Source: Gemmiger formicilis | GTDB taxonomy: Bacteria; Bacillota; Clostridia; Oscillospirales; Ruminococcaceae | DNA: 64,000 nucleotides | Assembly (NCBI RefSeq): GCF_024462815.1 | Contig: NZ_JANGCG010000001.1 | Location: 62,001 to 126,000 of the forward strand | Direction of reading: 5' to 3' | Shown here: one piece after another, positions 48,524 to 58,112 of the stretch | Layout of the letters: each line of letters begins with the position of its first letter | Position numbering within the stretch: position 1 is the stretch's first letter | Program-made: the position numbers and the translations under genes | The notes under the pieces: model-generated | Told to the model about the DNA's origin: nothing | The model's database searches: none | What the model saw: only the letters and a program-made list of their open reading frames with translations

Positions 48524-49672
48524 ATGTCCAAAGTTCTGTTCACGTCCGAATCTGTTACCGAGGGGCATCCCGACAAAATCTGCGACCAGATTTCCGATGC
48601 TATCCTTGACGCCATTCTGGCACAGGATCCCGGTGCGCGTGTAGCGTGCGAGACCACCTGCTCCACCGGCCTTGTCCACATCATGGGCGAGATTACCACC
48701 AACTGCTATGTTGACATTCCCGGCACCGCCCGCGAGGTCATCCGCTCCATCGGCTATGACCGCGCCAAATACGGCTTTGACTGCGAGACCTGTGGTGTTA
48801 TCACCAACATTGACGGCCAGAGCCCCGACATCGCGCTGGGCACCAACGACGAGGTTGCCGGTGCCGGTGACCAGGGTATGATGTTCGGCTACGCCTGCAA
48901 CGAGACCCCTGAGCTGATGCCGCTGCCCATCAGCCTGGCACACAAGCTGGCCAAGCGCCTGACCGCGGTGCGCAAGGACGGCACGCTGGGCTATCTGCGT
49001 CCGGACGGCAAGAGCCAGGTTACCGTGGAGTATGAGGACGGCAAGCCTGTACGCGTGGACGCCGTGGTTATCTCCAGCCAGCACAGCCCCGACGTCAGCC
49101 AGGAGCAGCTGCATGAGGACATCAAGCGCGAGGTTATTGAGAAGGTTATCCCCGCCGAGCTGCTGGATGAGAACACCAAGTATTACATCAACCCGACCGG
49201 CCGCTTTGTTGTGGGCGGCCCGCAGGGTGACTCCGGCCTGACCGGCCGCAAGATTATCGTCGATACCTACGGCGGCTATGCCCGCCACGGCGGCGGTGCC
49301 TTCAGCGGCAAGGACCCCAGCAAGGTGGACCGTTCCGCGGCCTACGCTGCCCGCTGGGTTGCCAAGAACATCGTTGCCGCCGGTCTTGCCACCAAGTGCG
49401 AGGTTGAGCTGGCCTATGCCATCGGCGTGGCCAAGCCGGTTTCCATCATGGTAGATACCTTCGGCACCGGCACGGTGGCCGATGACAAGATTGAGGCCGC
49501 TGTCGAGAAGGTCTTTGACCTGACCCCCGCCGGCATCATCCGCGACCTTGATCTGCGCAAGCCCATCTACCGCCAGCTGGCCGCCTACGGCCATATGGGC
49601 CGCGAGGATCTGGGCGTGAAGTGGGAAAACACCGACCGCGTGGATGCCCTGAAGGCAGCTGCCGCTGAATAA
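48524..49672 (+). CDS. metK: S-adenosylmethionine synthetase
   Basis: 382 residues. The start [22 protein letters not shown] carries the ATP/methionine motif; [12 protein letters not shown] (near 117) and [16 protein letters not shown] (near 256) are the two family signatures. It makes SAM from methionine and ATP. The ATG follows ATAGGAGG. Its leader contains the SAM riboswitch, so the product controls the gene. Confidence 0.97.
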   Translation: MSKVLFTSESVTEGHPDKICDQISDAILDAILAQDPGARVACETTCSTGLVHIMGEITTNCYVDIPGTAREVIRSIGYDRAKYGFDCETCGVITNIDGQSPDIALGTNDEVAGAGDQGMMFGYACNETPELMPLPISLAHKLAKRLTAVRKDGTLGYLRPDGKSQVTVEYEDGKPVRVDAVVISSQHSPDVSQEQLHEDIKREVIEKVIPAELLDENTKYYINPTGRFVVGGPQGDSGLTGRKIIVDTYGGYARHGGGAFSGKDPSKVDRSAAYAARWVAKNIVAAGLATKCEVELAYAIGVAKPVSIMVDTFGTGTVADDKIEAAVEKVFDLTPAGIIRDLDLRKPIYRQLAAYGHMGREDLGVKWENTDRVDALKAAAAE

Positions 49673-49682
49673 AAAATATTTT

Positions 49683-49720
49683 TTGACCCTGTGCCATAAC
49701 GGTGCAGGGTCATTTTTTGT
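49683..49720 (+). terminator. metK terminator
   Basis: TGACCCTG pairs with CAGGGTCA, with GTGCC/GGTGC in the loop region, followed by TTTTTT. Confidence 0.85.
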
Positions 49721-49731
49721 ACCTTCCGGAT

Positions 49732-49760
49732 TTGCCAAATGCGCACGTATGGGGTATAAT
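49732..49760 (+). promoter_or_regulatory. recD2 promoter
   Basis: TTGCCA (49732-49737) and TATAAT (49755-49760), 17 nt apart, about 49 nt before the start codon. Confidence 0.65.
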
Positions 49761-49808
49761 AACATTATCTGTGAAAGTGTGACGATTTTGCAGGAAAGGA
49801 GGGTATCG

Positions 49809-52046
49809 ATGGAAGCCAAAGAAGAACAGCTCATGAAGCTGGAGGGCACAGTGGAGCACGTTATCTACGAAAACGCCGACTCCGGCTATGCTGTGTTTGA
49901 GGTGGATGCGGGCGGCACGGACGTCATTGTGGCGGGCAACGTCGGCGGCGTGGACAACGGTATGTCCGTGACCGTCTACGGCCATATGGTCAACCACCCC
50001 AGCTATGGCGAGCAGTTCAAGGCGGAAACCATCGAGGCCCGCCTGCCTGAGGACACCAATGCCATTTTAAGCTATCTGTCCAGTGGTGTGCTGCCCTACA
50101 TTGGGCCGTCCACCGCCAGAAAAATCGTGGAAAAATTCGGCGAGGATACGCTGAACGTCATTGCCCAGACCCCGCAGAAGCTCTGCGAGCTGAAGGGCAT
50201 CAATGAGCAGAAGGCCGCGACCATCTCCAACGAATTCCGCCGTATGTACGGCGTGCGGGAGGTTGTGGCGTGGTTTGCCCGGTACGGCCTCAGCGCCCAG
50301 CAGGCGGTAAATGCCTACCGCGCCTTCGGCCCCCACACGGTGGAGGCACTGACTCAGAACCCCTATCTGCTCTGTGGGGAGCCGCTGCAGCTGAAATTTG
50401 GTCAGGTGGACGGCATTGCGGCCGCGCTGCAGTTTGATGCTGGCTGCCGCCTGCGCGTGGCAGCGGGGCTGCTCTATGCACTGCGCCACAACGCGGGCAA
50501 CGGCCACACCTGCCTGCCGCGGGACAAGCTGCTGGACAGCACCGCCCGGTTTCTGCGCGTTCCGCCGGAGGCCATCGAGGAAGGTCTTGAGGAGCTGCTC
50601 TCCGCCGAGGAGCTGCGCAGCCGCACCTTTGACGGCGTGGAGTATATCTATCTGCCGGACCTGCTCAGCGCCGAGGAGGACATTGCCGCCCGGCTGGGCC
50701 AGCTTTCGACCTTCCCGACCGAGACGCCGCGCACACTGGATGCCGACATCTGTGCGCTGGAGCTGGCGCAGGGCTTTGCATATGCCCCACTGCAGAAGCA
50801 GGCCATCCGGCTGGCGCTTTCCAGCCGCGTGATGGTGCTGACCGGCGGCCCCGGCACCGGCAAAACCACCACCGTCAACGCCATTCTGAGCCTGTACGAG
50901 GCACTATATGACAGGGTCGCGCTCTGTGCGCCCACGGGCCGTGCCGCCAAGCGGCTGAGCGAGCTGACCCACCACGCGGCGTCCACGATACACCGCCTGC
51001 TGGAGGTGGACTACAGCAGCGGCAATGTGCGATTTATCCATAATGAAAAGAACCTTTTGAAATATGATGTAATCATCCTCGATGAGATGAGTATGGTGGA
51101 CGTCAAACTCTTTCAGGCGCTGCTGGCTGCGGCGCGGTACCACTGCCGCATCATTATGGTGGGGGATGCCGACCAGCTGCCCAGCGTCGGCCCGGGCAAC
51201 ATTCTGGGCGAGATTCTGCGTGCGGATGTTGTGCCCACCGTGCGGCTGACGGATATCTTCCGGCAGGCGCAGCAGAGCCTGATTGTCCAGAACGCCCACC
51301 GCATTGTCGAAGGGCAGATGCCCCAGAAGGGCGGGGCCAAGGACGATTTCTTTATGATAGAATCCACCGGCCTTGCTTGCCAGAAGCTGGTCTGCGACCT
51401 TGTCAGCACCCGCCTGCCCAAGGCCTACGGCTTTGACCCGGTCAAGGATATACAGGTGCTCTGTCCCACAAAGGTGGGCCCCACCGGCAGTGTGGAGCTG
51501 AACAAGAAACTGCAGGAAATCCTCAACCCGCCCGCCAAGGGCAAGGCCCAGATTGGCACGGCGGAAAGCCCGAAAATCCTGCGTCTGGGCGATAAAGTTA
51601 TGCAGGTCAAGAACGATTATGACATTACCTTTGAGCGCAAGGGCGCGGAGGCCGGTGTAGGCGCCTACAACGGCGATATGGGCGTTATCACCGCGGTGGA
51701 CGTCGATGCCCGCGCTGTGACCGTTATGATGGATGACCGCAAGTACACCTACACAGCCGACCAGCTCAATGAGCTGGAGCCCGCCTACGCGGTCACCGTG
51801 CACAAAAGTCAGGGTTCGGAATTTCCGGCGGTCATTCTGCCGGTGGCAGATGTGCCCGCCCGGCTGTGCTACCGCAACCTTTTGTACACAGGCGTCACCC
51901 GCGCCCGCCGCCTTTGCGTATTGACCGGCACGGCCCGCACCGAGCAGGCGATGGTAGAGAATGTGCGCCAGAATATGCGCTACAGCGGACTGCGGTTTCT
52001 GCTGAAGGACGCCGCCACGCCGACGGAGGAAATGACAAACTCATGA
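49809..52046 (+). CDS. recD2: RecD2-type SF1B DNA helicase
   Basis: 745 residues. The N-terminal OB/HhH region (EQLMKLEGTVEHVIYEN, LPYIGPSTARKIVEKFG) is typical of RecD2, which works without RecBC. Helicase motifs follow: GGPGTGKTTTVNA (I), LCAPTGRAAKRL (Ia), VIILDEMSMVD (II), VGDADQLPSVGPG (III) and AVTVHKSQGSEF with YTGVTRARR at the end. It unwinds DNA 5' to 3' in repair. Stop and next start overlap (ATGA). Confidence 0.95.
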   Translation: MEAKEEQLMKLEGTVEHVIYENADSGYAVFEVDAGGTDVIVAGNVGGVDNGMSVTVYGHMVNHPSYGEQFKAETIEARLPEDTNAILSYLSSGVLPYIGPSTARKIVEKFGEDTLNVIAQTPQKLCELKGINEQKAATISNEFRRMYGVREVVAWFARYGLSAQQAVNAYRAFGPHTVEALTQNPYLLCGEPLQLKFGQVDGIAAALQFDAGCRLRVAAGLLYALRHNAGNGHTCLPRDKLLDSTARFLRVPPEAIEEGLEELLSAEELRSRTFDGVEYIYLPDLLSAEEDIAARLGQLSTFPTETPRTLDADICALELAQGFAYAPLQKQAIRLALSSRVMVLTGGPGTGKTTTVNAILSLYEALYDRVALCAPTGRAAKRLSELTHHAASTIHRLLEVDYSSGNVRFIHNEKNLLKYDVIILDEMSMVDVKLFQALLAAARYHCRIIMVGDADQLPSVGPGNILGEILRADVVPTVRLTDIFRQAQQSLIVQNAHRIVEGQMPQKGGAKDDFFMIESTGLACQKLVCDLVSTRLPKAYGFDPVKDIQVLCPTKVGPTGSVELNKKLQEILNPPAKGKAQIGTAESPKILRLGDKVMQVKNDYDITFERKGAEAGVGAYNGDMGVITAVDVDARAVTVMMDDRKYTYTADQLNELEPAYAVTVHKSQGSEFPAVILPVADVPARLCYRNLLYTGVTRARRLCVLTGTARTEQAMVENVRQNMRYSGLRFLLKDAATPTEEMTNS

Positions 52047-53101
52047 AACAATATGACATTGGAATCGACTTGGGCACAACCTCCATTATCATCGCAACCG
52101 AGGAGCAGGGGGTGATTTTCCGCCAGCCGACCATCGGCGCGGTGGATACCCGCACCAACTCCATCCTTGCGGTGGGGGACGAGGCACTGAAAATGGTGGG
52201 CCGCGCACCCGCCCATATTGATTTGGTGCGCCCCCTGCGGGACGGCATCATTCAGGACCACCGCATGACGAACGAGCTGATTGTGCGCTTTGTCAACGAG
52301 GTTTGCCGTTCGCGCATCTTCAAGCCGCGCATTGCGGTCTGCGTGCCCGCGGCCATCACCGGCATTGAGGCGGACGCCGTTGTGGAGTCCGTTATGGCGG
52401 CGGGGGCCAAGCAGGTGTTTCTGGTCGATGAGCCGGTAGCGGCTGCACTGGGCGCAGGCCTGCAAATCCGCCAGCCCCACGGCTGTATGGTTGTGGACAT
52501 CGGCGGCGGCTCCACCGATATTGCCGTGATCAGTATGGGCGGCCGTGTCAAAGCGGCCAGCCTGCCTGTGGCGGGCAACGCCTTTGATAACTGCATTGCC
52601 CAGTATATCCAGGAAAAATACCAGATTGCCATCGGCCCGCTGACAGCCGAGCAGCTGAAAAAACAGGTTGCCTGCTGCACCAAGAGCGAGTTTGAGGGTG
52701 TGATGGAGGTGCGCGGCCATTCGTGGGAGACAAATCTCCCGGCGCGCCGCCTTGTCTACACCCGCGATTTGTATGAGCCTGTGCAGGAGCTTGCCGCCCG
52801 CATTGCCACCACGGCCCGCAACGTGCTGGAAAGCACCCCGCCGGAGCTGGCGGCAGATGTTTCCTCCACCGGCGTGCTGCTCACCGGCGGCGGGTCCCTG
52901 CTGCGCGGCCTTGCCAGCTATATTGCAGGGGAGCTCCACACCGATGTGGCCATTGCGCCTGACCCGCTGAACTGCGTTGCCCGCGGCACGGCCATCAGCC
53001 TGAGCGAGGGTAAGTACCTGACGGCGGGTTTCCGGGACGCCACGCCCAAAACGTGGAACCGCCGCCTGAACCATACCCATGACCCCTTCACCGGGGAGTA
53101 A
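52043..53101 (+). CDS. MreB-like actin-family protein
   Basis: 352 residues, actin/Hsp70 ATPase fold. IGIDLGTTSIIIATEEQG (phosphate 1), VPAAITGIEADAV, MVVDIGGGSTDIAVIS (phosphate 2) and VLLTGGGSLLRGL (adenosine) are clear. Overall it is MreB/Mbl-like, organising cell-wall synthesis. It stands alone, without mreC/mreD, overlapping recD2, so it may be an additional paralogue. Confidence 0.88.
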   Translation: MKQYDIGIDLGTTSIIIATEEQGVIFRQPTIGAVDTRTNSILAVGDEALKMVGRAPAHIDLVRPLRDGIIQDHRMTNELIVRFVNEVCRSRIFKPRIAVCVPAAITGIEADAVVESVMAAGAKQVFLVDEPVAAALGAGLQIRQPHGCMVVDIGGGSTDIAVISMGGRVKAASLPVAGNAFDNCIAQYIQEKYQIAIGPLTAEQLKKQVACCTKSEFEGVMEVRGHSWETNLPARRLVYTRDLYEPVQELAARIATTARNVLESTPPELAADVSSTGVLLTGGGSLLRGLASYIAGELHTDVAIAPDPLNCVARGTAISLSEGKYLTAGFRDATPKTWNRRLNHTHDPFTGE

Positions 53102-53145
53102 GGTTGCTACCTTATAATATATATCACCAACGAGAGGTCATTATT

Positions 53146-55746
53146 ATGTCCGATATTACCGCTGAATATCTTGCCCTTCGCGACCAATATATCGAAGCCC
53201 GGTTTACCCGGCTCAACCCGGTGCAGCGTCAGGCCGTCTTTGCTACCGAGGGGCCGCTGCTCATTCTGGCAGGCGCGGGCTCCGGCAAGACCACCGTGCT
53301 GGTCAACCGCATTGCCAACATCATCCGGTTCGGCTCGGCCCATGGCAGCCGGGAACTGCCCCGCCCTGTGACCCAGACCGACCTTGACGAGCTGCGCAGC
53401 GCCGTGGCCAGCGGCCGCGACCTGCCGCGGGAAACCGCCTACCTTGCGGTGCGCCCGGCACGCCCCTGGAATGTGCTGGCCATCACCTTCACAAACAAGG
53501 CGGCCGGGGAGCTGAAGGAACGTCTGCGCGCCATGCTGGGGGACACCCTCGGCGGGGACGTAAACGCCTCCACCTTCCACTCGGCCTGTGTGCGGATGCT
53601 GCGCCGCGACGCTGAGCGTATCGGCTTCCCCAAGAGCTTTACCATCTATGACTCGGACGACCAGCAGCGTGTCATCAAGCAAATCTACAAGGATTTGATG
53701 ATTGATGACAAGTTCCTGCCGGTCAAGTCGGCCATCGGGCAGATTTCCTCCTACAAAGATAAGCTCATGTCTGCGGAGGATGTGGCCGCGGAGGTTCCCG
53801 CCAACACGAAGGCACAGCTGATTTCCAAAATCTACACCGCTTACGCCAACCGCCTGAAGGCGGCGGGCGCAATGGACTTTGACGATCTGATTTTCCACAC
53901 GGTCAAGCTGCTGCAAAATGACGCGGAAGCGCGGGAATACTACCAGAACCGTTTCCGCTATGTGGTGGTGGACGAATATCAGGACACCAGCATTGCGCAG
54001 TTTCATCTGGTGCGCCTGCTGGCGGGCGGTACCAACAACGTCTGCGTTGTCGGTGACGATGACCAGTCCATCTATAAATTCCGCGGCGCCACGATTGAGA
54101 ATATCCTCAACTTTGAAAAGGTCTTTACCGGTGCCAAAACCATCCGTTTGGAGCAGAACTATCGCTCCACCGCCAATATTCTGAACGCCGCCAACAGCGT
54201 TATCAAGAACAATATGGGCCGCAAGGGCAAGACCCTCTGGACCGAAAGCGGCGAGGGCGAAAAAGTCCACCACTACACCGCCACGAACGAGCAGGACGAG
54301 GCCAGCCATATCGCAGATATCATCGGTGAGCATCTGCGCGAGGGTGCCAGCCTGAAGGACCATGCGGTGCTCTACCGTATGAACGCCCAGTCCAACCCCA
54401 TCGAGACCTACTTCGCCCGCGCCGGTATCCCATACCGCATTGTGGGCGGCCAGCGCTTCTTTGACCGCAAGGAGGTCAAGGACATCAACTCCTATCTGGC
54501 CGTCATCGTCAACCCGCGGGACGATGTGCGCCTGCGCCGTATCATCAACGAGCCGGCGCGCAAAATCGGCGCAACCACGATTGAAAAAATCGGTGAGCTG
54601 GCCGCAGGCAAGGGCGTCCCTATGCTGGAAATCATTGCCCATGTCCGTGACTACCCCGAGCTGCAGCGCGCCGCCGCCGCATTGGAGCGCTTCTATGAGA
54701 TGTACCGTGAGCTCTGCGATTTGTCCGTGAGTGAGCCGCTGGACGAGTTTGTCGGCGATGTGATTGCCAAAACCGGCTATGAGGCCATGCTCAAGGCGAT
54801 GAAGGAGGAGGGCGAGACCCGGCGGGAGAACCTGGGCCAGCTCGTCAGCTCCATCAAGACCTACGCCGACCAGAACGGTGAGGACGCCACCCTGTCCGGC
54901 TTTTTGGAGGAGGTCGCGCTGATTTCCGACCTCGACAGCTATGATACCGATGCCGACAGCGTCACGATGATGACGATACACTCGGCAAAGGGTCTGGAAT
55001 TTCCCTATGTCTTTGTCGTAGGCATGGAGGATGGTATCTTCCCCGGAGATGCAGCCAAGTATAACGAGGAGGACATGGAAGAGGAACGCCGCCTGTGCTA
55101 TGTGGCCATCACCCGCGCCAAGAAGGAGCTGTATCTGTCCAGCTCCCGCACGCGGATGATTTTCGGCCAGACGCGCCGCAACCCGCCATCCACCTTCCTG
55201 AGCGAGATTGACCCCGGCCTGCTGGATGAGACCCAGAGCCCGGAGCTTTCCTCCTATGGCAGCGGCTTCGGGGCCGGGTACGGCAGCTACAGCACCAATG
55301 TGCCCGGCGGGCGCAGCGGCTACTCCGGCGCATCCCGCGGCTACTTGAACAGTGAATATAACGCAAAACCCCGCGGCGGTTTCGGCAGCGGCTACAGCAG
55401 CGGCTTTGTCAGCGGCGGGCACGAAAGCCCCAATTCCTACGGCGGCCGCCACACGGTGCAGTCCGTGGGCTTTGGCTCCGGCTATGGTCGCAGCCGCGGC
55501 GGCAGCACCGCCCCGGCAGGCGCAGGCACATCCACGCTGACCGGGACTGTATCCGCCGCACCCAAAAAGAAGGAAGCTGTCAGCTATGCGCCCGGCGATT
55601 TGGTTGACCACCGCGTCTTTGGTCGCGGCAGGGTCATCAAGGCCACGCCCATCGCAGGGGACTGCATTGTGGAAATTCAGTTTGACCGTGTTGGCGTCAA
55701 AAAAACGATGGCCAACTACGCACCGCTGAAAAAAGTGGAGGAATGA
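53146..55746 (+). CDS. pcrA: ATP-dependent DNA helicase PcrA/UvrD
   Basis: 866 residues. SF1A motifs: LNPVQRQAV (Q), GAGSGKTTVL (I), ITFTNKAAGEL (Ia), VVVDEYQDTS (II), GDDDQSIYKFRGA (III), LEQNYRS (IV), TIHSAKGLEFPYVFVVG (V) and AITRAKKELYLS (VI). About 60 residues are inserted between motifs I and Ia (residues about 65-120). The C-terminus has a long Gly/Ser/Tyr-rich linker (700-800) before a Tudor-like end (GDLVDHRVFGRG). It acts in nucleotide-excision repair and rolling-circle replication. Confidence 0.96.
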   Translation: MSDITAEYLALRDQYIEARFTRLNPVQRQAVFATEGPLLILAGAGSGKTTVLVNRIANIIRFGSAHGSRELPRPVTQTDLDELRSAVASGRDLPRETAYLAVRPARPWNVLAITFTNKAAGELKERLRAMLGDTLGGDVNASTFHSACVRMLRRDAERIGFPKSFTIYDSDDQQRVIKQIYKDLMIDDKFLPVKSAIGQISSYKDKLMSAEDVAAEVPANTKAQLISKIYTAYANRLKAAGAMDFDDLIFHTVKLLQNDAEAREYYQNRFRYVVVDEYQDTSIAQFHLVRLLAGGTNNVCVVGDDDQSIYKFRGATIENILNFEKVFTGAKTIRLEQNYRSTANILNAANSVIKNNMGRKGKTLWTESGEGEKVHHYTATNEQDEASHIADIIGEHLREGASLKDHAVLYRMNAQSNPIETYFARAGIPYRIVGGQRFFDRKEVKDINSYLAVIVNPRDDVRLRRIINEPARKIGATTIEKIGELAAGKGVPMLEIIAHVRDYPELQRAAAALERFYEMYRELCDLSVSEPLDEFVGDVIAKTGYEAMLKAMKEEGETRRENLGQLVSSIKTYADQNGEDATLSGFLEEVALISDLDSYDTDADSVTMMTIHSAKGLEFPYVFVVGMEDGIFPGDAAKYNEEDMEEERRLCYVAITRAKKELYLSSSRTRMIFGQTRRNPPSTFLSEIDPGLLDETQSPELSSYGSGFGAGYGSYSTNVPGGRSGYSGASRGYLNSEYNAKPRGGFGSGYSSGFVSGGHESPNSYGGRHTVQSVGFGSGYGRSRGGSTAPAGAGTSTLTGTVSAAPKKKEAVSYAPGDLVDHRVFGRGRVIKATPIAGDCIVEIQFDRVGVKKTMANYAPLKKVEE

Positions 55747-55747
55747 T

Positions 55748-56521
55748 ATGTTAGTTCAGCTCATTGCCCATACGAATGACCCGGAAAAGACCATTGCCGC
55801 CGCGGCAAAGCTCTGCTATTCGGACGCCCATATTGAGACGCTGCTGGACGGCCTGACGCCGGAAAAGACTGAGGCCTTCCTGCAGCGCCTGAACGATGTT
55901 GGCCACGCCAGCCCCATTGAGCACGCCAGCTTCACCTTTGGCATTGAGGGTGTTTCCCGCACCTTCCTGGCGCAGGTCACCCGCCACCGTCTGGCCAGCT
56001 TCAGCGTGCAGAGCCAGCGCTATGTCCGCCTGGAGGACTTCCGCTATGTCATCCCGCCGGAGATTGAGGCCATCCCGGAGGCAAAGGCACAGTTCATTGC
56101 CTCGATGAATGACGATGCGCGCAAGTATCTGGAGCTTGTCCACACGCTGGAAAACGCCCACACCGCACGCCTGATGGCCGAGGGACTGGATGAGAAGGCA
56201 GCCCGCGCCAAGGCCAGCAAGCAGGCCAACGAGGACGCACGCTTTGTACTGCCCAATGCCTGCGAGACCAAGATGGTTATGACGATGAACTGCCGCAGCC
56301 TGCAGAACTTCTTCAATCTGCGCTGTTGCAACCGCGCCCAGTGGGAAATCCGCGCTGTGGCGGATGAAATGCTCCGTCTTGTGCTGCCGGTTGCCCCGCA
56401 CATCTTTGCCAGTGCCGGGCCGCGCTGCCTGACGGGCCCCTGCCCGGAGGGCCGTATGTGCTGCGGCAAGCAGGCCGAAGTGCGTGAAAAGTATGCCAAG
56501 CTCAGGGAGGAGGCAGTATAA
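55748..56521 (+). CDS. thyX: FAD-dependent thymidylate synthase
   Basis: 257 residues. The ThyX motif RHRLASFSVQSQRY (near residue 79) fits RHRxxSxxxxSxR, and NCRSLQNFFNLR near 180 completes the site. It makes dTMP from dUMP using FAD and methylene-tetrahydrofolate, independently of ThyA. It begins 1 nt after the pcrA stop and is followed 1 nt after its own stop by tmk, the next step. Confidence 0.96.
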   Translation: MLVQLIAHTNDPEKTIAAAAKLCYSDAHIETLLDGLTPEKTEAFLQRLNDVGHASPIEHASFTFGIEGVSRTFLAQVTRHRLASFSVQSQRYVRLEDFRYVIPPEIEAIPEAKAQFIASMNDDARKYLELVHTLENAHTARLMAEGLDEKAARAKASKQANEDARFVLPNACETKMVMTMNCRSLQNFFNLRCCNRAQWEIRAVADEMLRLVLPVAPHIFASAGPRCLTGPCPEGRMCCGKQAEVREKYAKLREEAV

Positions 56522-56522
56522 T

Positions 56523-57200
56523 ATGGGAAAGCTCATCATTTTTGAGGGACTGGACGGCTCCGGCAAGGGCACCCAGACAAAGCTGACGGCCCAGCGACTG
56601 CAGGAGCAGGGGCATGACCTGCGGCAGATTACCTTCCCGGATTATGAGAGTGACTCCTCGGCACTGGTCAAGATGTATCTGTCCGGCGCCTTCGGCGATA
56701 AGCCGGACGATGTCAACGCCTACGCGGCGTCCAGCTTCTACGCGGTGGACCGCTATGCCAGCTACAAAACCGACTGGGGCGAGTTCTACCGCGAGGGTGG
56801 GCTGGTGCTGTCTGACCGGTACACCACCTCCAACGCGGTGCATCAGTGCTCCAAGCTGCCGCCGATGCACTGGGATGGCTTCCTGAACTGGCTGTTTGAC
56901 TTTGAGTACAAGAAATTCGGCATCCCCGCGCCCGATGCGGTGATTTATCTGGCGGTTGACCCGGAAATTTCCCAGAAGCTCATCACCGAACGCTACCATG
57001 GCGATGAAACCAAGAAGGATATTCAGGAAAAGGACACCGACTATCTGGCCCGCAGCCGCGCCGCAGCTGAGTACTGTGCCCGCACATTGGGCTGGCATCG
57101 CATCGAGTGCACCGCGCAGGATGCAAACGGAACAAAATTCATGCGTTCTGTGGAGGATATCAACGCTGAAATCCTTGCAGAATTGCAGAGAATACTGTAA
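56523..57200 (+). CDS. tmk: Thymidylate kinase
   Basis: 225 residues. P-loop FEGLDGSGKGTQTK at the start, the DR-type region VLSDRYTTSNAVHQ near 98, and a lid with RYHGDETKKDI. It phosphorylates dTMP to dTDP. The start follows GGGAGGAGG. It forms a dTTP-supply pair with thyX. Confidence 0.93.
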   Translation: MGKLIIFEGLDGSGKGTQTKLTAQRLQEQGHDLRQITFPDYESDSSALVKMYLSGAFGDKPDDVNAYAASSFYAVDRYASYKTDWGEFYREGGLVLSDRYTTSNAVHQCSKLPPMHWDGFLNWLFDFEYKKFGIPAPDAVIYLAVDPEISQKLITERYHGDETKKDIQEKDTDYLARSRAAAEYCARTLGWHRIECTAQDANGTKFMRSVEDINAEILAELQRIL

Positions 57201-57242
57201 AATAAGGGTATCTGATACCAACAAGCAAAAGAGGTGAGGCCC

Positions 57243-58064
57243 ATGCTGCGTAAGGCAACCGCAAAAGACCTGTCCGCACTGGCGGCGCTGCGCTGCAGGG
57301 CGGCCGGAACCAGCCGCGCCGATGCCGAGGGCTGGCTGCAGAACGTTGCAGGGCTGGAAAATATCCTTGTGCTGGAAAAGCCCGGCCAGCCGCCCGCGGC
57401 CATGCTCGCCGCAGTGCCGGTCGAATACGGCCAGCACCGGGGCATCTGGCTGTGCGGCGCAGCGGGGAGGCAGGGCGTCCCGATGGAGCGCCTGCTGCCC
57501 AAGCTCATTGAAAGCTGCCTGCGCGCCTATGGGGCCAGCGGCTTTGACTTTGCCGTTATGACGCCGGAGGACGCCCGCAATGCCGGGGAGCTGAAAACGC
57601 TGGGTTTCACAAGCCAGCTGCCGCTGCGCGTGCTGCACACCCAGATACGCCGTGACCTGCTGGCACAGGCAGCGTTTGACAGCCTGACCGTGCACAAGTT
57701 GCTGGAAATGCGCTGCATCTACCAGCCCGGCTGCATCTGCCTGCCGGAGAGCGCCATGAATGAGATTATGACCCAGCTCTACCGCCGCGGTCTGACGGTG
57801 GTCTCCACCCGGCGCGGGTACGGCCTGTACTACACAAAGGGCGACACACTACAATTTCTGGAGCTGCAGGCTGACAATGACCACTGCGCCGACCAGCTTC
57901 TGCAGGCGGCGCGGGAAAAGACCGGCGCTGCCAACGCCCGCATCCTGCTGGCCGAAAACCAGACGCTGTATCTGGGTGCAGGACGCCGCTGCGGCTATGG
58001 TGTGGTGGCATTTCTGGGCAAGAGTTTCCCCTTGACAGACGCCTACTTCAGGATGTTGCTGTAA
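57243..58064 (+). CDS. GNAT-like acetyltransferase
   Basis: 273 residues from the ATG after AAGAGGTGAGG. LRKATAKDLSALAALR is a typical GNAT first helix, and an N-terminal acetyltransferase-like domain extends to about residue 140, with GLVxGGRQ-type binding replaced by CGAAGRQGVPMERLL. The C-terminal half (YRRGLTVVSTRRGYGLYY) resembles the sterol-carrier-like half of Eis proteins only weakly. Substrate unknown. Confidence 0.6.
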   Translation: MLRKATAKDLSALAALRCRAAGTSRADAEGWLQNVAGLENILVLEKPGQPPAAMLAAVPVEYGQHRGIWLCGAAGRQGVPMERLLPKLIESCLRAYGASGFDFAVMTPEDARNAGELKTLGFTSQLPLRVLHTQIRRDLLAQAAFDSLTVHKLLEMRCIYQPGCICLPESAMNEIMTQLYRRGLTVVSTRRGYGLYYTKGDTLQFLELQADNDHCADQLLQAAREKTGAANARILLAENQTLYLGAGRRCGYGVVAFLGKSFPLTDAYFRMLL

Positions 58065-58112
58065 TTTGCGTAAGGCAGACGCCTTGCATCGTTTAAAAAG
58101 TTAGGAGCACTC

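Noticed and set aside
48518..49849. 443-codon ORF antisense to metK
   Set aside because: Shadow of a highly conserved gene.
53107..55611. 834-codon ORF antisense to pcrA
   Set aside because: It mirrors a conserved helicase and encodes a low-complexity Ala/Gly/His-rich product; codon-bias shadow.
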